Counted from the first letter of the stretch, positions 10,980-23,463 are shown. The stretch is DNA of 64,000 nt from Acorus gramineus (GCA_030737835.1 JAUJYN010000017.1:1240001-1304000); one strand, 5' to 3'. A program made the numbers and translations. The notes: generated by a model not told the origin, from the letters alone.

Positions 10980-13622
10980 TGTTATATATGTGTCACTTTT
11001 AGCCTTCCGGGCACCTTTGGGACATTTCTGGCAGTTTTTCAACTTTTTCTTTTTTCGATCAGAACCGCTAAATTTTTTTACTTTTAGCTATCATCATGAG
11101 CTTGAGAACTCCGATTGAAAATCTAACTGCGCATTATGTGTCTTGGTGCCATTTCAAGCCACTCACGAAAATTTCATCGAATTCGGGTAACGTTCAGAAT
11201 GTCGTAGTTCTGAATCGTATCCGGGTTTTGACCAAGCGAAAAGTCATTGGGAGACTTGACCAAGTCAAAGAGGACTTTGACAAGTCAAATTTGACCATTG
11301 ACTTGGTCAATTTCTTTTGTTTTTTTGTGTGGATAGGTTGACCCAAAGTCAAAAGCACAAAAACCTAAATGCCCTAAGTGAGTGTGTGTGTGTGTGTGTG
11401 AGCATCACTTGGGCGTGCACTTCTTCTTCCTCTCCTCTTCATCTCTCTCTCACTCACTCACTCCCTCCTTTTGTGTTTTCCTTCCATTAGAGCTAGTAGA
11501 AGTGGTTGAAAAAGAAAACCCATTGAAGCAAAAAGCAAGGTAGGGTTCCGATCTACCTTTCCATGGTTTTGTTTTTGCTTTCCCTTTGTTTGCCTCCCTC
11601 TCATGGTCTCCCTTCTCCCCCCTGATTTCAGCCTTGTTAGGCCTTGTGAGTGGCTTGGTGGTGGAAGTTTTTGTGGTGGCATTTCGGTGCGCGAAGGGCA
11701 CCCGAGTTCCTCCCATTGTTCTTCCTCTCTTGGGTGAGTCCTTCTCCTCCCTATTTCTTGTTTAGATGCATGTTAGGGTGTGTATTTGGTTGTGCATGCT
11801 AGCATGGTTGTTGGGGGGGGGTGTGGGAGGGCTGTGGGAAGGCTGTGGAGGGGGTGGGAAGGGCTCAGGCGCGCGTGCAGGGTCATTCGCGTGCGTACGC
11901 GCGAGTCTGCGGGTGCAGGCGGGCGTTGGCGCGCGCAGACGGGTGCACTGGCGGGCGCGCGCACGTACGCGCAGACGCGCGGGCGTGCGCGCGGGGGTGC
12001 GCACGGGGTGCTGCGCAGAGGCGCAGTACGCGCGGGTAGACGCAGGGTTGGACGCGCGGGCAGAGGCGTGGCAGCAAGTCTGGGCGCGCGGGTAGGGGCG
12101 CAGCAGCGCGTCTGGGCGCGCGGGCTGGGGCGCGGCAGTGCGCCCGGGGCGCAGGGGCGCGTGCGTGCGTGCGCCTTCGTGCGTGCGCGTGCGGGTGGCC
12201 GTGCGTATGGCTGCCCGTGGGTTCGGGAGGGTGTCGGGGCACTCGGACTCGCGTGCGTACGCGCGTGCTCGCGTGCGTGCGGGCCCGTATGCATGCTTGT
12301 CTGAGTGTTGGGTATTTTTAGTGTATTTATTATTGTATTTGTGTAGTTTACTCACCTTATTGAATGCCTATGTCTTATAGATCTTGACGGACAGTCACGC
12401 AACGACCCGGGCTTCGGTGAGTGGGACAATCCAACCCAGTAGGGAGGCGTTCGATGCACGTAGGCGTGCATTGCCCTCCCCTGGGGCACCATAATAGCAT
12501 ATTAGCTTGTAATAAATGTAAAACTATGCATGCATGAATTATATGATGTATCCATGCCACCTTAGACTTTGTATGCTAGGGATATGCACCCTTATATCAT
12601 GTATAGCGGCCTATGCATGCTTAGACACCAAGCCCCGGACTATGCATGTTTCCCATCTAGTTTAATCTAATTAAATCAAAATGTGAGCATGCCTTAGAGA
12701 ATATTGTAACCTTGTGGTTATGATATATGTCTCCCCGCATCTTAGTTATGCGCCCTGGAGGAATTCTGGAGAATTCATGACATTAGTAGAGTTGCAATCG
12801 GTGTCGACGGATCCATGAGGATCGTATCCGTGTGAGTAGGCTGTCTTCTCCTTTTGGTTGGATCCGATGTAGGAACTCCCCGGCGATAGCTGACCTGACA
12901 GAGGGCTCCCGTCCGTAGGTACCTCTGATGTGTCGGACAGTACTGGTAGTTGGAGTGGACTAGGTCGAGGCTACGAGGGTGGGAGAGGCTACCGGGTGGA
13001 CCAGGGGTGGAGAGCGGTCTAGTATGCCCCAAGAGGCCCATGTCACCCCCCGAAAAGGGTGAGGGTGAGGGGGGAGGTGGGTTGGTGATGAAATGACCCA
13101 CTAGAATGTGTTGTTGCTCCCGTGTTAGGGGCTATAATTATTTGAGGTTAATATGAATTGTGATGCATGGGTTGTGCTATTCACTGAGCGTGTGGCTCAC
13201 CCCTCGCATATATTTTTCTCCAGTGATATCTGAGTCAGATTTGAAGGAGGAGCTCCCCAAGGCACATCAGCAGTAGTGGAGCAGCATCAGCAGTAGTCAC
13301 GTTCTGCGAGTGAGAGGCCATCAGCATCCCCGTTTGGATTGTATGTATTGTATTCCGTGCTTGGGCACGTACTTGTATTTGGATGTCGTTATATATATTG
13401 GCTCTCACAGGATAGTTGATTATGTATCGGGTCTGTAATATGTCTTTGAATTACAGACTCAGTCGTTTGAGCTTCCGCTATTTGTATATATTATGTCAGC
13501 CTCATTGTTGTCTGTGTTGTCATTTTTGATGTTGTTTAGAGTATGTTATTGATCTCTTGTATAGACTGTTGATATTATATATGTTTGCCACGTTTCGGGG
13601 ACGGCCGCCCTGGGGCGTGACA
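10980..13622 (+). mobile_element. L4: 3' LTR of E1 (subfamily A)
   Basis: It starts TGTTATATATGTGTCAC after the PPT and ends GGGGCGTGACA; length 2643 bp. It carries the mini-exon at 12381-12416 (acceptor TAG, donor GTGAGT), the CpG-dense segment at about 11865-12295 and the hairpin near 13185. The flank after it is TCAAG. Confidence 0.92.
11865..12295 (+). other. CpG-dense segment inside L4 (representative of all copies)
   Basis: This stretch is almost entirely alternating GCGCG/TGCG sequence, in sharp contrast to the AT-rich DNA on either side. It contains the stem-loop CTGCGC-AGAG-GCGCAG near 12008. The same segment occurs in every subfamily A LTR between the predicted exon 2 donor and the 36-nt mini-exon. 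It has no reading frame I regard as coding: the long Ala/Arg-rich ORFs on both strands are composition effects. Confidence 0.8.
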
Positions 13623-14378
13623 TCAAGTTCTTGAAGAGGGGCCCTTGTGGTCACTTATGTCCAAACCAGGATTGTATTTGAAAGGTTTTGGCTTCAGGTG
13701 TCAATTTCTCAAGTTCATGGTTCTCAAATGCTTGATCATGTTATTCTAAACTGCGGGGAAATCCATGAATGCACCAGGAATTAAGTCAAGTAAGTTTCCT
13801 TTAGATAGGCAAGTGTTTTAAGTGAACTGATGTGAGTGTGTGCTGCTTGTAAACATAGGGAAAGGTCTACCTTTGTTTGAAATTTTGCCTTTCCAAGTAG
13901 ACATGGTTCAATTCCAACTCCATAGTAAAAAATAAAAGGGTGGGGGGTGAATGGGTTAAGAGTAATATCTTCTTTGGGGCGATTATTTTAGAATTGTCCA
14001 AGTCTAGCATATGTCTTACTTTCTAGGTCCCTCTGGCTTTCTTCTTTTTACCACTTCTTTATTTGGGTTGAGATTACAACCTGCTAGGCGTGTACCCTTG
14101 TTTCGGGTGGACAGTACAATCCGTTTATTTTTGGATGTGTACTAGTATAGCCTTTTGTTCATCATATACTGTGCGTAAAGGCGTTTTGCGCCTGGTAAAT
14201 AGAGAGTTTAACCCATTGTTTGGGTGTTGTTTTTGATTTTTGGCCTCTCGTTGCCTTTCTTTTTTTGTTTTGAGGGGGGGGGGGCTTTTATGTTTTTAAC
14301 CCCTATTCTTTTCTGCTTCCCCTCTAGAAGTGTTTATATAGTGCTAGAGCCAGTTTTGGGACATATGCCAGGTTCAGG
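13623..14378 (-). repeat. R1: arm of an inverted repeat, Tat-like element region
   Basis: This stretch matches the reverse complement of 18893-19660 (R2) along its length, for example AGTTTTGGGACATATGC near 14352 against the mirror at 18905. It has no coding frame. It lies downstream of the minus-strand integrase C-terminus (14663-14949), and R2 lies beside the antisense PMD gene, so R is probably the non-coding region between pol and the antisense ORF in a Tat-like element. E1 interrupts it at its left end. Confidence 0.7.
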
Positions 14379-14662
14379 TAATCCCTCATTTTGCCTTTGG
14401 GTTGATACGAGTGAGGGCGAGAATAAGGGAAGATGCTTTGGGTTTTAAAAATTGTCCCACTCTACAGGATAGGCAATTTTTCTTTTTATCAGATAAACCA
14501 ATTCCTAAGTCGTACTGGTGTGATGGAGGTGGTATGAGTGGTGAATATATGAGCTCAAATAAAACACAAGTTATCATTGAGAGTCTTATAATTCTATCAT
14601 CAGGTGCTAAACACTGGAAATCGCAGGAAGGAAGAATAATATTTCTCAAGTATTGAGAGTTT
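14379..14662. other. Non-coding spacer between R1 and the integrase fragment
   Basis: This is the 3' untranslated stretch after the minus-strand pol stop. I see no supported gene; an 84-codon plus-strand ORF has no recognisable features. Confidence 0.4.
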
Positions 14663-14949
14663 TTAAGCATGGAATTTCTTTAGATAAACTGCATTCCACG
14701 AACCTGAGACTTCGACTCCTTTAGCATCCACCAAGCGGTAGGCATTCTCAGAGTAGGCGTGGGTGATCACATAGGGTCCCTTCCATGTGGGTTGTAGCTT
14801 GCCTTTTGGATGGGGCTGTCTTGATGGCATGATTTGCTTAAGTACTAGCTCCCCAATTTTAAATCTTCTCTCTATTACTTTCTTTTCAAATGCCCTTGCC
14901 ACCCTTCTCTGGTAGGCCTGGGCATGGTCCGCGGCTCTTAACCTATTTT
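14663..14949 (-). pseudogene. pol: C-terminal end of a Tat-like Ty3/gypsy polyprotein
   Basis: The minus-strand frame reads NRLRAADHAQAYQRRVARAF from 14949 and ends at a stop at 14663-14665. The terminal part (GKLQPTWKGPYVI ... YRLVDAKG ... WNAVYLKKF) matches the SH3-like integrase C-terminus ending of Tat/Athila-type elements and has no chromodomain. The upstream part of pol is cut: L5 is inserted directly before it, and beyond L5 only a few codons (to about 18757) could belong to it. Confidence 0.75.
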
Positions 14950-17900
14950 TATCACGCCCCAGGACGGCCGTCCCCGAGACGTGGCAATAATTGAATATCA
15001 GCTATCAATACTTGAGGTCAATAAAGACTCCAACAACAACACACAAGGTGGCAAAGCAAGGATAATGATAACTGACTGAAAAGTGGAAGCATAATATATA
15101 AACAATATCTGTAAACCAAAAACATTATTACAGACTCGAATACACAATCACTGTCCTGTGAGAGCCAAGTCTAGACCAAAGAAAATACAACATGTGCCAC
15201 ATGCACGATTTACAATACATACAATGACTCTAGGACTGCTGACAGCCTCGCACTCGCCACCCGCCGGAAGAACGCTCCACACCCATAAGACCATGCCACA
15301 GGAAAGCTCCAGCTCCACGCCCAACACTGCCCCTGAAAAGAAACAGTATGCGAGGGGTGAGCTACAAGCTCAGTGAGTGGCTGAAAACCAATCACCATAC
15401 AACAGTTCAATACATAAACAATTCCCTTTCAAGGTAAACATGGGTGGAAACCCATGGATAACAGGGTCACGCGGCAGCGTGACCAACCTCACCCTCACCC
15501 TCACTCCCGGAGGGAGACTCTTGGGACTTTTAGGGAGAGACCATACCGTTGGTCGAGGAGACCCGGGATTACTGGTCCACACAACACTACTAGATCACCA
15601 ACCTCACCCTCACCCTCACTCCCGGAGGGAGGCTCTTGGGACTTTTGGGGAGTGACCATACCGTTGGTCGAGGAGACCCAGGATTACTGGTCTACACAAC
15701 ACTACTGGATCATCTACATCGAGATAACTGCCCAACGATGTCTTTCAACATCGATACGAGACCGGACCCAACAACTATGGGAACGGACGAACAATGAATG
15801 GGTCACGAGGTGACGTGTCTTCACCTCATCCTCACCCTCACTCTCAGAGGGAGACTCTTGGGACTTTTGGAAGAGACTTAGACTGCTCTACACCCTTGGT
15901 CCACCGGTAGCCCTTTCCCCATGTAGCCTCTACCTGGTATACTCCCACGATCAGTACGCTTCCGAACGCATCGGTGGTACCTACGGATGGGAGCCCTCTG
16001 TCAGGACAGCTTTTCCAACGCCAGAAAGTTCCTACATCGGATCCAACAAAAGGGAGAACGATTCCATGTTCGCAATATCATTCGTTAGCCCTCTCCCGGG
16101 TAGCCTCTACCTGGTACACTCCCACGATCAGTACGCTCCCGAACGCATCGGTGGTACCTACGGATGGGAGCCGTCTGTCAGGACAGCTACAACCCGGCCC
16201 TCTTCAACACGGACGACATTGGGAGTAAACATTCCATGTTCGCAAAGCGAACCCAATGAAAAATAACTACTCTCAATAATCACTTATCGAGATATCGAAT
16301 ACTACTGTACTCCCACACGGTTGCGTCGCTCGGACACAGGGGGGTATCACGCCCCAACTACCGGCTTAACAAAACCGATAAGATAATGAATTCTCCTGAA
16401 TTCCAAACGAGCGCATCGCTCGGATGCACGGGGCGATTACATCGCTAGCGCTCTAACTAATAAGGTACAACCCGACAGCGGGTCATACCCACGCCTATTT
16501 CAGATAGGCCTATCAGTTTTTAACATGCGCATATAAATATATCCAGGAGAATTTCATATCTAGCTATGTGCATGAACCATAAACACAATCATCTAATAAT
16601 TATAGGGACACTCCCTAACATGGATTTTCATCATAATAAATCATACAACATGCATACATGGTCATTAATCACATAATCATACAAGATAGACTCTAACATG
16701 CGTTGGATATCGCAAACTTAAAAGAAAGGGTCAAGCGCGATCTAGTGCACTAATAGGTGCATGCCAATATTCCAAACGAACCTGAGTCGAGTAGGAAATC
16801 GCATCTACTTACTTAGTTCGTTCAGAGGGAGAGGGCGGGAGAGATCATCATCTCATAAAGCTCGTCATAGCTTTGTCCCATTAGCATGGGCGCAACAGCT
16901 ACACCACGCCCTCGAGTCTTATCGCAAGGGAATATTAGGCAGGTGCCCGTTATTAACCCAGACTTAATCATGTTCGATATTTTACCTAAGGTTGGAGTAG
17001 TATTACAATACTACCTAAGGCATGCCATATTCTATACATCTATACACATTACACAAATACATGCCCATACTAGAGGGGCTCATGCAACACAATCATTCAT
17101 ACATGAATACAATACATGTATATAAGCCTAGCATGCAAGATATCTACATATTATAGCTAAGATGCCCCATCGATGCGGGACGCGCGACTATGGGCGTCCA
17201 GCGCATCCCGAGGGGGGGGGGATTGGATCAAACCACTCACCATACCCGGGACCTCGCGCATCCCATTCGACAAGATCTGCAAGGTAAGGGCATCAAATTT
17301 GGTGAGTAACATCATAATATAACACTTAGAAATTACTAGTAATACCAAAAACTTAAACATGCACGCATACGGGCTCGCACGCATGCAAGCACGCGCGTAC
17401 GCACGCATGCCCGAGTGCCCCAGCACCTACCCGAGACCCTGGGCAGCCCCACGCATGCCCCAGCACGCGCACGCACGCGCGCGCGCGCACTGGCACCCAG
17501 CCGCGCGCCCATACACTCGCCCAGGTGCACTGCACCACCCGTGCACTTTCGCGCACGCCCTGCGCGCACCCCGCTCGCTGCCAGGGTCCGCGCGCACCCG
17601 CGCACCCGCTCCACGCGCACGCGCACGTGCGCGCCTGCGCGCCCGCCTGCGCCTGCCAGTGCCCCTCTGCGCGCGCGTCTGCGCGCGCACGTGCGCGGAC
17701 AGACCCGCGCGCGCGCCCAGCACTCCCCAACCCTCCCCCCTTGCCCCTACATGCACCCAACTCAAAACACCTCACATGCATGCCCTCCCAAACACCCTAA
17801 CATGCATAAAAACCAATAAAGAAGAGGGAAAACTCACCAAAAGAGAGGGGGAGGGAAGGGGGAGATGTAGGGGCTCCCAAGCGCACCCTTGACCACCTCG

Positions 17901-18746
17901 ACCGCCACCACCTCTACCACCACCTCCATCTTTGCTTCTCTTCTTCATGGCTGAACCAAAGGGGGGGGAGAAAGAAAATAAGGGGATCCACCATGGGAGG
18001 AGGAGAGGGAGGAGGAACAATCAACACTAGCACACACACTCACCTTGCTTGCACTTGCACCTCCTCTTCTTGCTCCATCTTTTCTCTTAGGCATTTCATC
18101 AAACACATGGGGGGGGGGGGAATGTGTGAAAGAGAGAAAGAGAGGCAAGAGAGGTAGACGTGGGGAGTGGGAGAGAGAGAGATATATATATTTTTTTGGG
18201 CCAATAAATAGCCAAAAGAGGGATACAAATGACCAATTCATCCCTGACTAGAAATTCTGTACATGCTTCACTAGAACAGCCATAACTTTCTCTATATAGC
18301 TCCGAATTGCACAATTAAAAGTCCACTGGAAAGCCAAGACGATTATCTACAACGTTCATGTTTATACCAAGATCAAATAATCTATCTAGCTATTCCAAAA
18401 TGTGAGCTAAACATTGAACAGGGCTGCTGCCAGAATTTTTCATCCCTGGGGTATACTTGGAAAAATACCCATAACTTTTACTACATGAATCCAGTTGATC
18501 TAATTCCACTTTTGTACGAAAGCTAACTCAAAACTGAGCATTTCAGAATAAAATAATATTTAAACCTCTTCATCTTAGATTTTAACAAAATTAAATCCAA
18601 ATACCAAATCGGAAATACATAACTTCTAGGAGAAAATTTGTAACTTAATTTTCAATTAGAGCACTCCAACTCCTGCAAGTGGCTAAAAGCCAAAATTTTA
18701 GCGACTCCGATCGAAAAATAATGCTCCAAATGACACAGGCATAACA
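14950..18746 (-). mobile_element. L5: solo LTR, subfamily B
   Basis: On the plus strand it begins TATCACGCCCCAGGAC (first TG mutated to TA) and ends CACAGGCATAACA; length 3797 bp. Flanks ATTTT (14945-14949) and CATTT (18747-18751) are only a near match for a TSD. The mini-exon is at 17241-17276 (36 nt). The hairpin TGAGC-TACAA-GCTCA is at 15358-15372, with an acceptor CAG at 15333-15335 (minus strand). A donor TTTTG/GTGAGT lies near 17835. The region 15480-15660 holds two copies of a CACCCTCACCCTCACTCC module. Confidence 0.85.
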
Positions 18747-18892
18747 CATTTCATCTTTTTTGTTTTGTTTTGTGGTTCCTTTTTTTTTGTTTTAAGAAAA
18801 AATGTAAACGAATATGTACATGAATCTGAAAGCATGAGCTGATAAACAAATGTTTTGGATTTTTTTTTTGGTTTGGTTTTTAAGAAAGCACC

Positions 18893-19660
18893 CTGGACCT
18901 AGCATATGTCCCAAAACTGGCTCTGGCACTATATAAACACTTCTAGAGGGGAAGAAGAAAAAAATAGGGGTGAAAAACAGAAAAGCCCCCCCCCCCTTCA
19001 AAAACAAAACAGAACAAAAGAAAAGAAAGGCAATGAGAGACCAAAGATCAAAACAACATTCAGACAATGGGTTAAACTCTCTACTTTAGCAGGCGTGAAC
19101 GCCTTTACGCACAGTATATGCTAAACAAAAGGCTATACTAGTACACATCCAAGCAAACTGATTGTACTCTCCACCCAAAACACGGGTAGACGCCCAGCGG
19201 GCTATACTCTCTACCCAAATAAAGAAGTGGTAAAAAGAAGAAAGCCAGAGGGACCTAGAAAGTAAGACATATGCCAGACTGGGACAATTATAAAATATTG
19301 CCCCAAAGGAAAATATTACTCTTACCCCATTTTACCCCCCACCCTTTTGTTTCTTGCTATGGAGTTGGAATTGAACTATGTATACTTGGAAGGGTGAAAT
19401 CTCAACCAAAGATAGACCTTTTCCTATGTTTACAACAGCACACACTCACATGAGTTCACTTAAAACACTTGCCTATCTAAAGGAAGCTTATTTGACTTAA
19501 ATCTTGGTGCATTCATGGATTTCCCAGCATGTTTAGAATAATATGATCAAGCATTTGAGAACCATGAACTTGAGAAATTAACACCTGAAGCCAACACCTT
19601 TCAAATACAATCCTGGTTTGGACATGGGTGACCACAAGGGTCCCTCTTCAAGGACTTCAT
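18893..19660 (+). repeat. R2: arm of an inverted repeat, mirror of R1
   Basis: This is the reverse complement of 13623-14378. A TATA-like CTATATAAAC near 18930 and a pyrimidine/purine-rich tract are shared by both arms. It has no coding frame. The bases between L5 and R2 (18747-18892) are AT-rich with T-runs and no supported gene. Confidence 0.7.
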
Positions 19661-20845
19661 GTCATCTTTTACTTTAGGAAATTGAAAACGTTGCCCTGTC
19701 CACCTGAAGGATCCTTTGAAAAACTAAAATGCTCCCTTATGTCACTCACACTTAAGCATAAGATTGTATTTTCCTTTTCCAAACATTTAGGCATTCAATT
19801 TTTTCAAAATACCACAATTAACTCCCATGCCAAAAGAAAATTGCCCCTATTACTTCCATTTCATACCCTTCCACACACATTTGAGAAAGAAAAATTGCCC
19901 CACTCTCATACACACCTGAGAGTCTCTTTTATTCTCACAAAATCACACTCACAGCCATCTAGGCTCCCTCCTTTTTTATGCCAAACATGGTTTCTCTCAC
20001 TTTTTTTCCTTACTTACCTTAGATGGGTTGTAGCCCTTGACAATTCGAACAAGAAGGACTCGAAAGTCAGTGCAGGGGCACAATCCGGACAGATTTAACA
20101 CTTGGTCCATGGAAAGAATGTTTTTACAGGTTTTTGCAGGTTGAACAATTACCCACAGGACTCCCAGCAATGACAGCAAGGCAGTGGAATCAGAAAAATT
20201 GTCCTAGGCCATGGGTGGCTAAACCCAACTAGCCGCCTGCCATCAGACGGCTGAAACATATTAGCCGCCGCCCTACAGGTAAATTCTACCAGTCCCGGGC
20301 TGCTAAAGACAACTAGCCGCCCCTCACTTGCTGCCTACCCTGCGTTGTCAGTTCAGTTTTAATCAACTCTTCGAATCTCCAATACCTGTTAAGAACATTT
20401 CTTTCCAAAAAACTGCATACACGCATTTCATACACGTATACATTCATAAAAACTATATAAACATGCTTCAAAAACAACTATATTTCAAAATCATATGTCC
20501 ATCCATGAATCAAACCTATGAAACAAAAATTCATTTCACCCACATACCCATCCACCTAAATTAAAAACACTAAAACATCCATGCCAATTATACCAAAACC
20601 ATGCTTGTGAAAAGCTAAAAGATTATCCTAGAAAGATATAAATTGTCCCTAAAAACATAAGAATTATACAAAAGAAAGTCTTTATAAAGAATAAGAAAAG
20701 ATAGGTCCACCAAAGGTTCAAACTCTGATGTCTTGAGTTGTGCATCATCAAAACAATAACCTAAGCCAGAAGAAAAGAAGAAAAGCATGAATTCCTTGCA
20801 TATATACATTTCATCTACCAAAACCAAGACACAAAAAAATTATAC
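19661..20845. other. Non-coding stretch of the Tat-like element, with GGCGGCTA hairpin motifs
   Basis: This AT-rich stretch has no supported coding frame. At about 20210-20335 there are three imperfect hairpin units of the form (G)GCTA...TAGCCGCC, the same motif found beyond the antisense gene at 33220-34700. That sharing ties both flanks to one element. Confidence 0.45.
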
Positions 20846-21809
20846 CTCGGAGTGTTGTCATCCCCAAAAGACTGAGTGGGAGGAACGTCCTGACTCGGCT
20901 GAAAAGGAGGTGGTAGTTGAGGAGAAGACTGTACTTCTGGAGCAGCAGGAGTCTCCCTCACCGAAGAGGCAACCCTCGTATATCTCCCGCGACTCTGCGT
21001 CACCGAAAGACGAGAGGCCCGACTGAAGGTCACCCCTGTAGCAAAGGAAGCAGAGACCGAATGATCAGGCTCGAGAGGGAGAAGGTCGAGGTCTGCCTCC
21101 GTCATAAACCCTCCGCCAACCAGCTTCCCCCTCATGGTGGCCTCCCAAAGGTGGACTTGCTGCATCTCCCGATCTCTTCTCTCCAACCTCTGGCAAAGGC
21201 GGCCCTCCATGCTCCTGGATCGGTCCTCGGCCACCCTCAACTTTTCTTCCAGCTCCTGTGCCCTCGCCTCCGAGACTCTGAGAGCTCCGGTCCCTATCCC
21301 CGGTCGCCTGAAGAGAATGAACCAGGTCCCCCATTAAACAACTAGGCACGTCGGCTGACACCTCCAACTCCGACACTCTAGCCTTGAGGGAGTCCTACTC
21401 ACGACCCAGAATGGAAGACTCCTCCTCTCAGCACGATATGGGACCGCAGCTGGTCCATCTCCTCGTCTCTCAAAGCCCTCTCAGACCGCAACAGGTCAAC
21501 CTCATCCTCGGCCCTCTCGGCCCTCGCCTGATCAAGCTCCATCGAAGTAGCCAGGAGCTCGCTACGGATCATGCCTAGCTCGTTCATCAACTCAAGCTCT
21601 CAATCAAAGGCACTGGTCGGAGGAGGAGTAGAGGAGGAAGAAGCACCGTCGGCTCTCGCTCTCGACAGAGCATCCACCTGAGCCTCAAGGACCCGAACCT
21701 AGTCCTGCAAGCGTCGCCTCTACCCCCGCAACCCTTCTACTTGCTCGGCCCGTGCTTGGAGGTGCTCATTGGCGGTCTTGAGCTTCTTCTCCATCTCATT
21801 CAGCTCAGC
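20846..21809 (-). pseudogene. PMD gene, C-terminal coiled-coil tail
   Basis: After an acceptor GTGCAG the frame reads AELNEMEKKLKTANEHLQAR and continues with heptad-rich, Glu/Arg/Leu-rich sequence (SMELDQARAERAEDEVDLLR) broken by several stops. It ends with a Pro/Ser-rich tail and a donor CGAG/GTATAA at 20845-20844. It probably formed a long coiled coil. What follows on the left is not recognisable. Confidence 0.55.
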
Positions 21810-21886
21810 CTGCACCAAGAACACATCTCTTAAAGTGTAGTAGAAGAAAGAAAGGATGGAGAAGAAAGAGAGAGAGCTTTTCTTAC

Positions 21887-22243
21887 ATAGGCGTCCGGTA
21901 TCTCCTCCTCCATAGTCCTGAGAATGTCGACATACTCCTGGCGGAACCAGGCCATGTACTCCTCGCTACTAACCACCTCGGGATGACCCTCAACCAAGGT
22001 CCCCCTCTCGACCCATCCCCGTTCGTACACTGCATAGTTCCTCGGGAGGTTCGTATCCCGAGGAATTCAAGCCACCAAGATTGGGGGACGCTTTGACAGA
22101 GGATCCGACACCCACTGATGGTACCCTAGCTGGCGGACTACCCGGCTGATCGTGTGAAAGATCATCTCATTGAAGAAGATTAGCCAGATGTCTCTCGACA
22201 ATGCCTCCAGAACCTCCTCCTCAGCATAGGTCCTCCAAGTCAT
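21887..22243 (-). pseudogene. PMD gene, post-core exon
   Basis: The 357-nt exon (119 codons) lies between acceptor TTTGTAG and donor TAT/GTAAGA. It encodes MTWRTYAEEEVLEALSRDIW, VVRQLGYHQ, WVERGTLVEGHPE and WFRQEYVDILRTMEEE. A TGA interrupts it shortly before NLPRNYAVYERG. The short introns on either side (about 80 nt) are AT-rich, as in plant genes. Confidence 0.65.
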
Positions 22244-22325
22244 CTACAAAGGATACCAAGGAATAAAGAAGGGAGCTTAGTCAAAAGAAAATCAAGTACA
22301 AGCTAGAAATCAAGAAGATATATAC

Positions 22326-22481
22326 CTCTTCTTCCTTTAAGGCACAAAACGCCTCCCAGAACTGAGCAAGGCGACGCAAGCGAGAAGCCCCCGGAGGCGC
22401 CCATCTCATAGCCCAAGGGAGGGCTCGGTCGAAGACTAGCTGGGTTGGACGAGCGATGGCGAAGTGCTCATACCCAAAAAT
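22326..22481 (-). pseudogene. PMD core domain, C-terminal exon
   Basis: An exon of exactly 156 nt with acceptor TTTTTGTAG and donor GAG/GTATAT encodes 52 residues: FGYEHFAIARPTQLVF, RALPWAMRW and a Glu-rich end. The exon is intact in frame, and the W/Y-E-H/Y-F-x-(I/V)-x-RP pattern is typical of this part of PMD proteins. Confidence 0.72.
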
Positions 22482-22562
22482 CTACAAAAAGAAAGTCAAA
22501 ACCAAAGTCAGGTGAAGTTAATGAACTTGAATCAAATCATTTCTATCTTCAATAAACTATAC

Positions 22563-22894
22563 CTGTAGAAATGCTGCAAAGCCACCAAAGTTCTTGCCCC
22601 CGGCCCTCTTCACCTTCTTCGACAACTCCACGAAGAGGTGAGCCAGCATGGCCGCAGGCAAAAAGCCCCATCATCGCCAAGCCCCCATCAGCAACAAGAA
22701 GTGGGAGGAGATCTTGTCGGAGGCCGTTGAGAAGAGGACCCGGCCAAAGAAATAGAGGAAGAACGCCCTCAACTCCCTCCGAGCCCTCTGTGCGCATCCA
22801 GCGGCCTCCCTGGCCTCGATCATCAGCCTCCTCCTCTCAAAACTGGCCGCGGTCTCACTCTTCTGATGGCACATGAATGAATTGAGGCCGTACT
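22563..22894 (-). pseudogene. PMD core domain, middle
   Basis: The frame resumes at the L6 junction with YGLNSFMCHQKSE and continues as ARRELRAFFLYFFGRVLF, matching the PMD segment that usually reads RAFLLYxLGxxLF. A frame disruption near 22670 shifts the remainder (AAMLAHLFVELSKK ... FGGFAAFLQ) into another frame. The piece ends at a donor (CAG/GTATAG at 22562-22561). Confidence 0.72.
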
Positions 22895-23463
22895 TGTTAT
22901 ATATGTGTCACTTTTTGCCTTCTGGTCACCATTGGAGCATTCTGGCAGTTTTTTAACTTTTTCTTTTTTCGATCGGAACCGCTAAAATTTTGGACTTTTA
23001 GCTATCATCCTAATCTTGTCTGCATATTATGTGTTCTGGTGCCATTTCAAGCCACTCACTAAAATTTCATCGATTTCCGGTAACGTTTCAACATTTCGCA
23101 GTTTTGAATCGTATCCGGGTTTTGACCAAGCGAAAAGTCATTGGGAGACTTGACTTGGTCAAAGTTGACCCTTGACTTGGTCAATTGGTTTTGGTTTTTA
23201 GTGTGGTTGGGTTGACTAGGGTCAAATCTCACCTAAACCTAACTAAACCTAGCTTAACCTAATTTAATTCTAAGTGGTGAGTGTGTGAGTGTGTGTGGTG
23301 TGTGTGTGGGGACTTAAAGTCCACGACCACAACTAGTGCCCCTCCTATTCATCATCTTCTCCATTTCAAGCTCTCTCTCTCTCTCTCTCTCCCTCTCTTT
23401 AAATCCCCCATATGACCTAGTAGAGGTGGTTAAAATCAAAAACCCTAGAAGGAGAAAAGATAG

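Larger units (their letters stand above)
1..13622 (+). mobile_element. E1: Tekay/Del-like Ty3/gypsy chromovirus, degraded composite
   Basis: This is the only element in the window that retains internal coding sequence. In order it has a 5' LTR that starts before base 1 and is split by another LTR, a PBS, a gag N-terminus, a foreign minus-strand partial element (4691-8052), pol from the start of RT to the chromodomain, a PPT and a 3' LTR. The rest of gag, the zinc knuckle and the protease are missing. The two E1 LTRs (1-435 plus 2988-4151, and 10980-13622) look very alike where they overlap, so the insertion is fairly recent. The base context after 13622 (TCAAG) should recur just before the 5' LTR outside the window. 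E1 sits inside the R1 repeat of a Tat-like element. Confidence 0.85.

Noticed and set aside
14402..14656. Plus-strand ORF of 84 codons
   Set aside because: It lies in the 3' untranslated part of the minus-strand Tat-like pol and has no recognisable feature.
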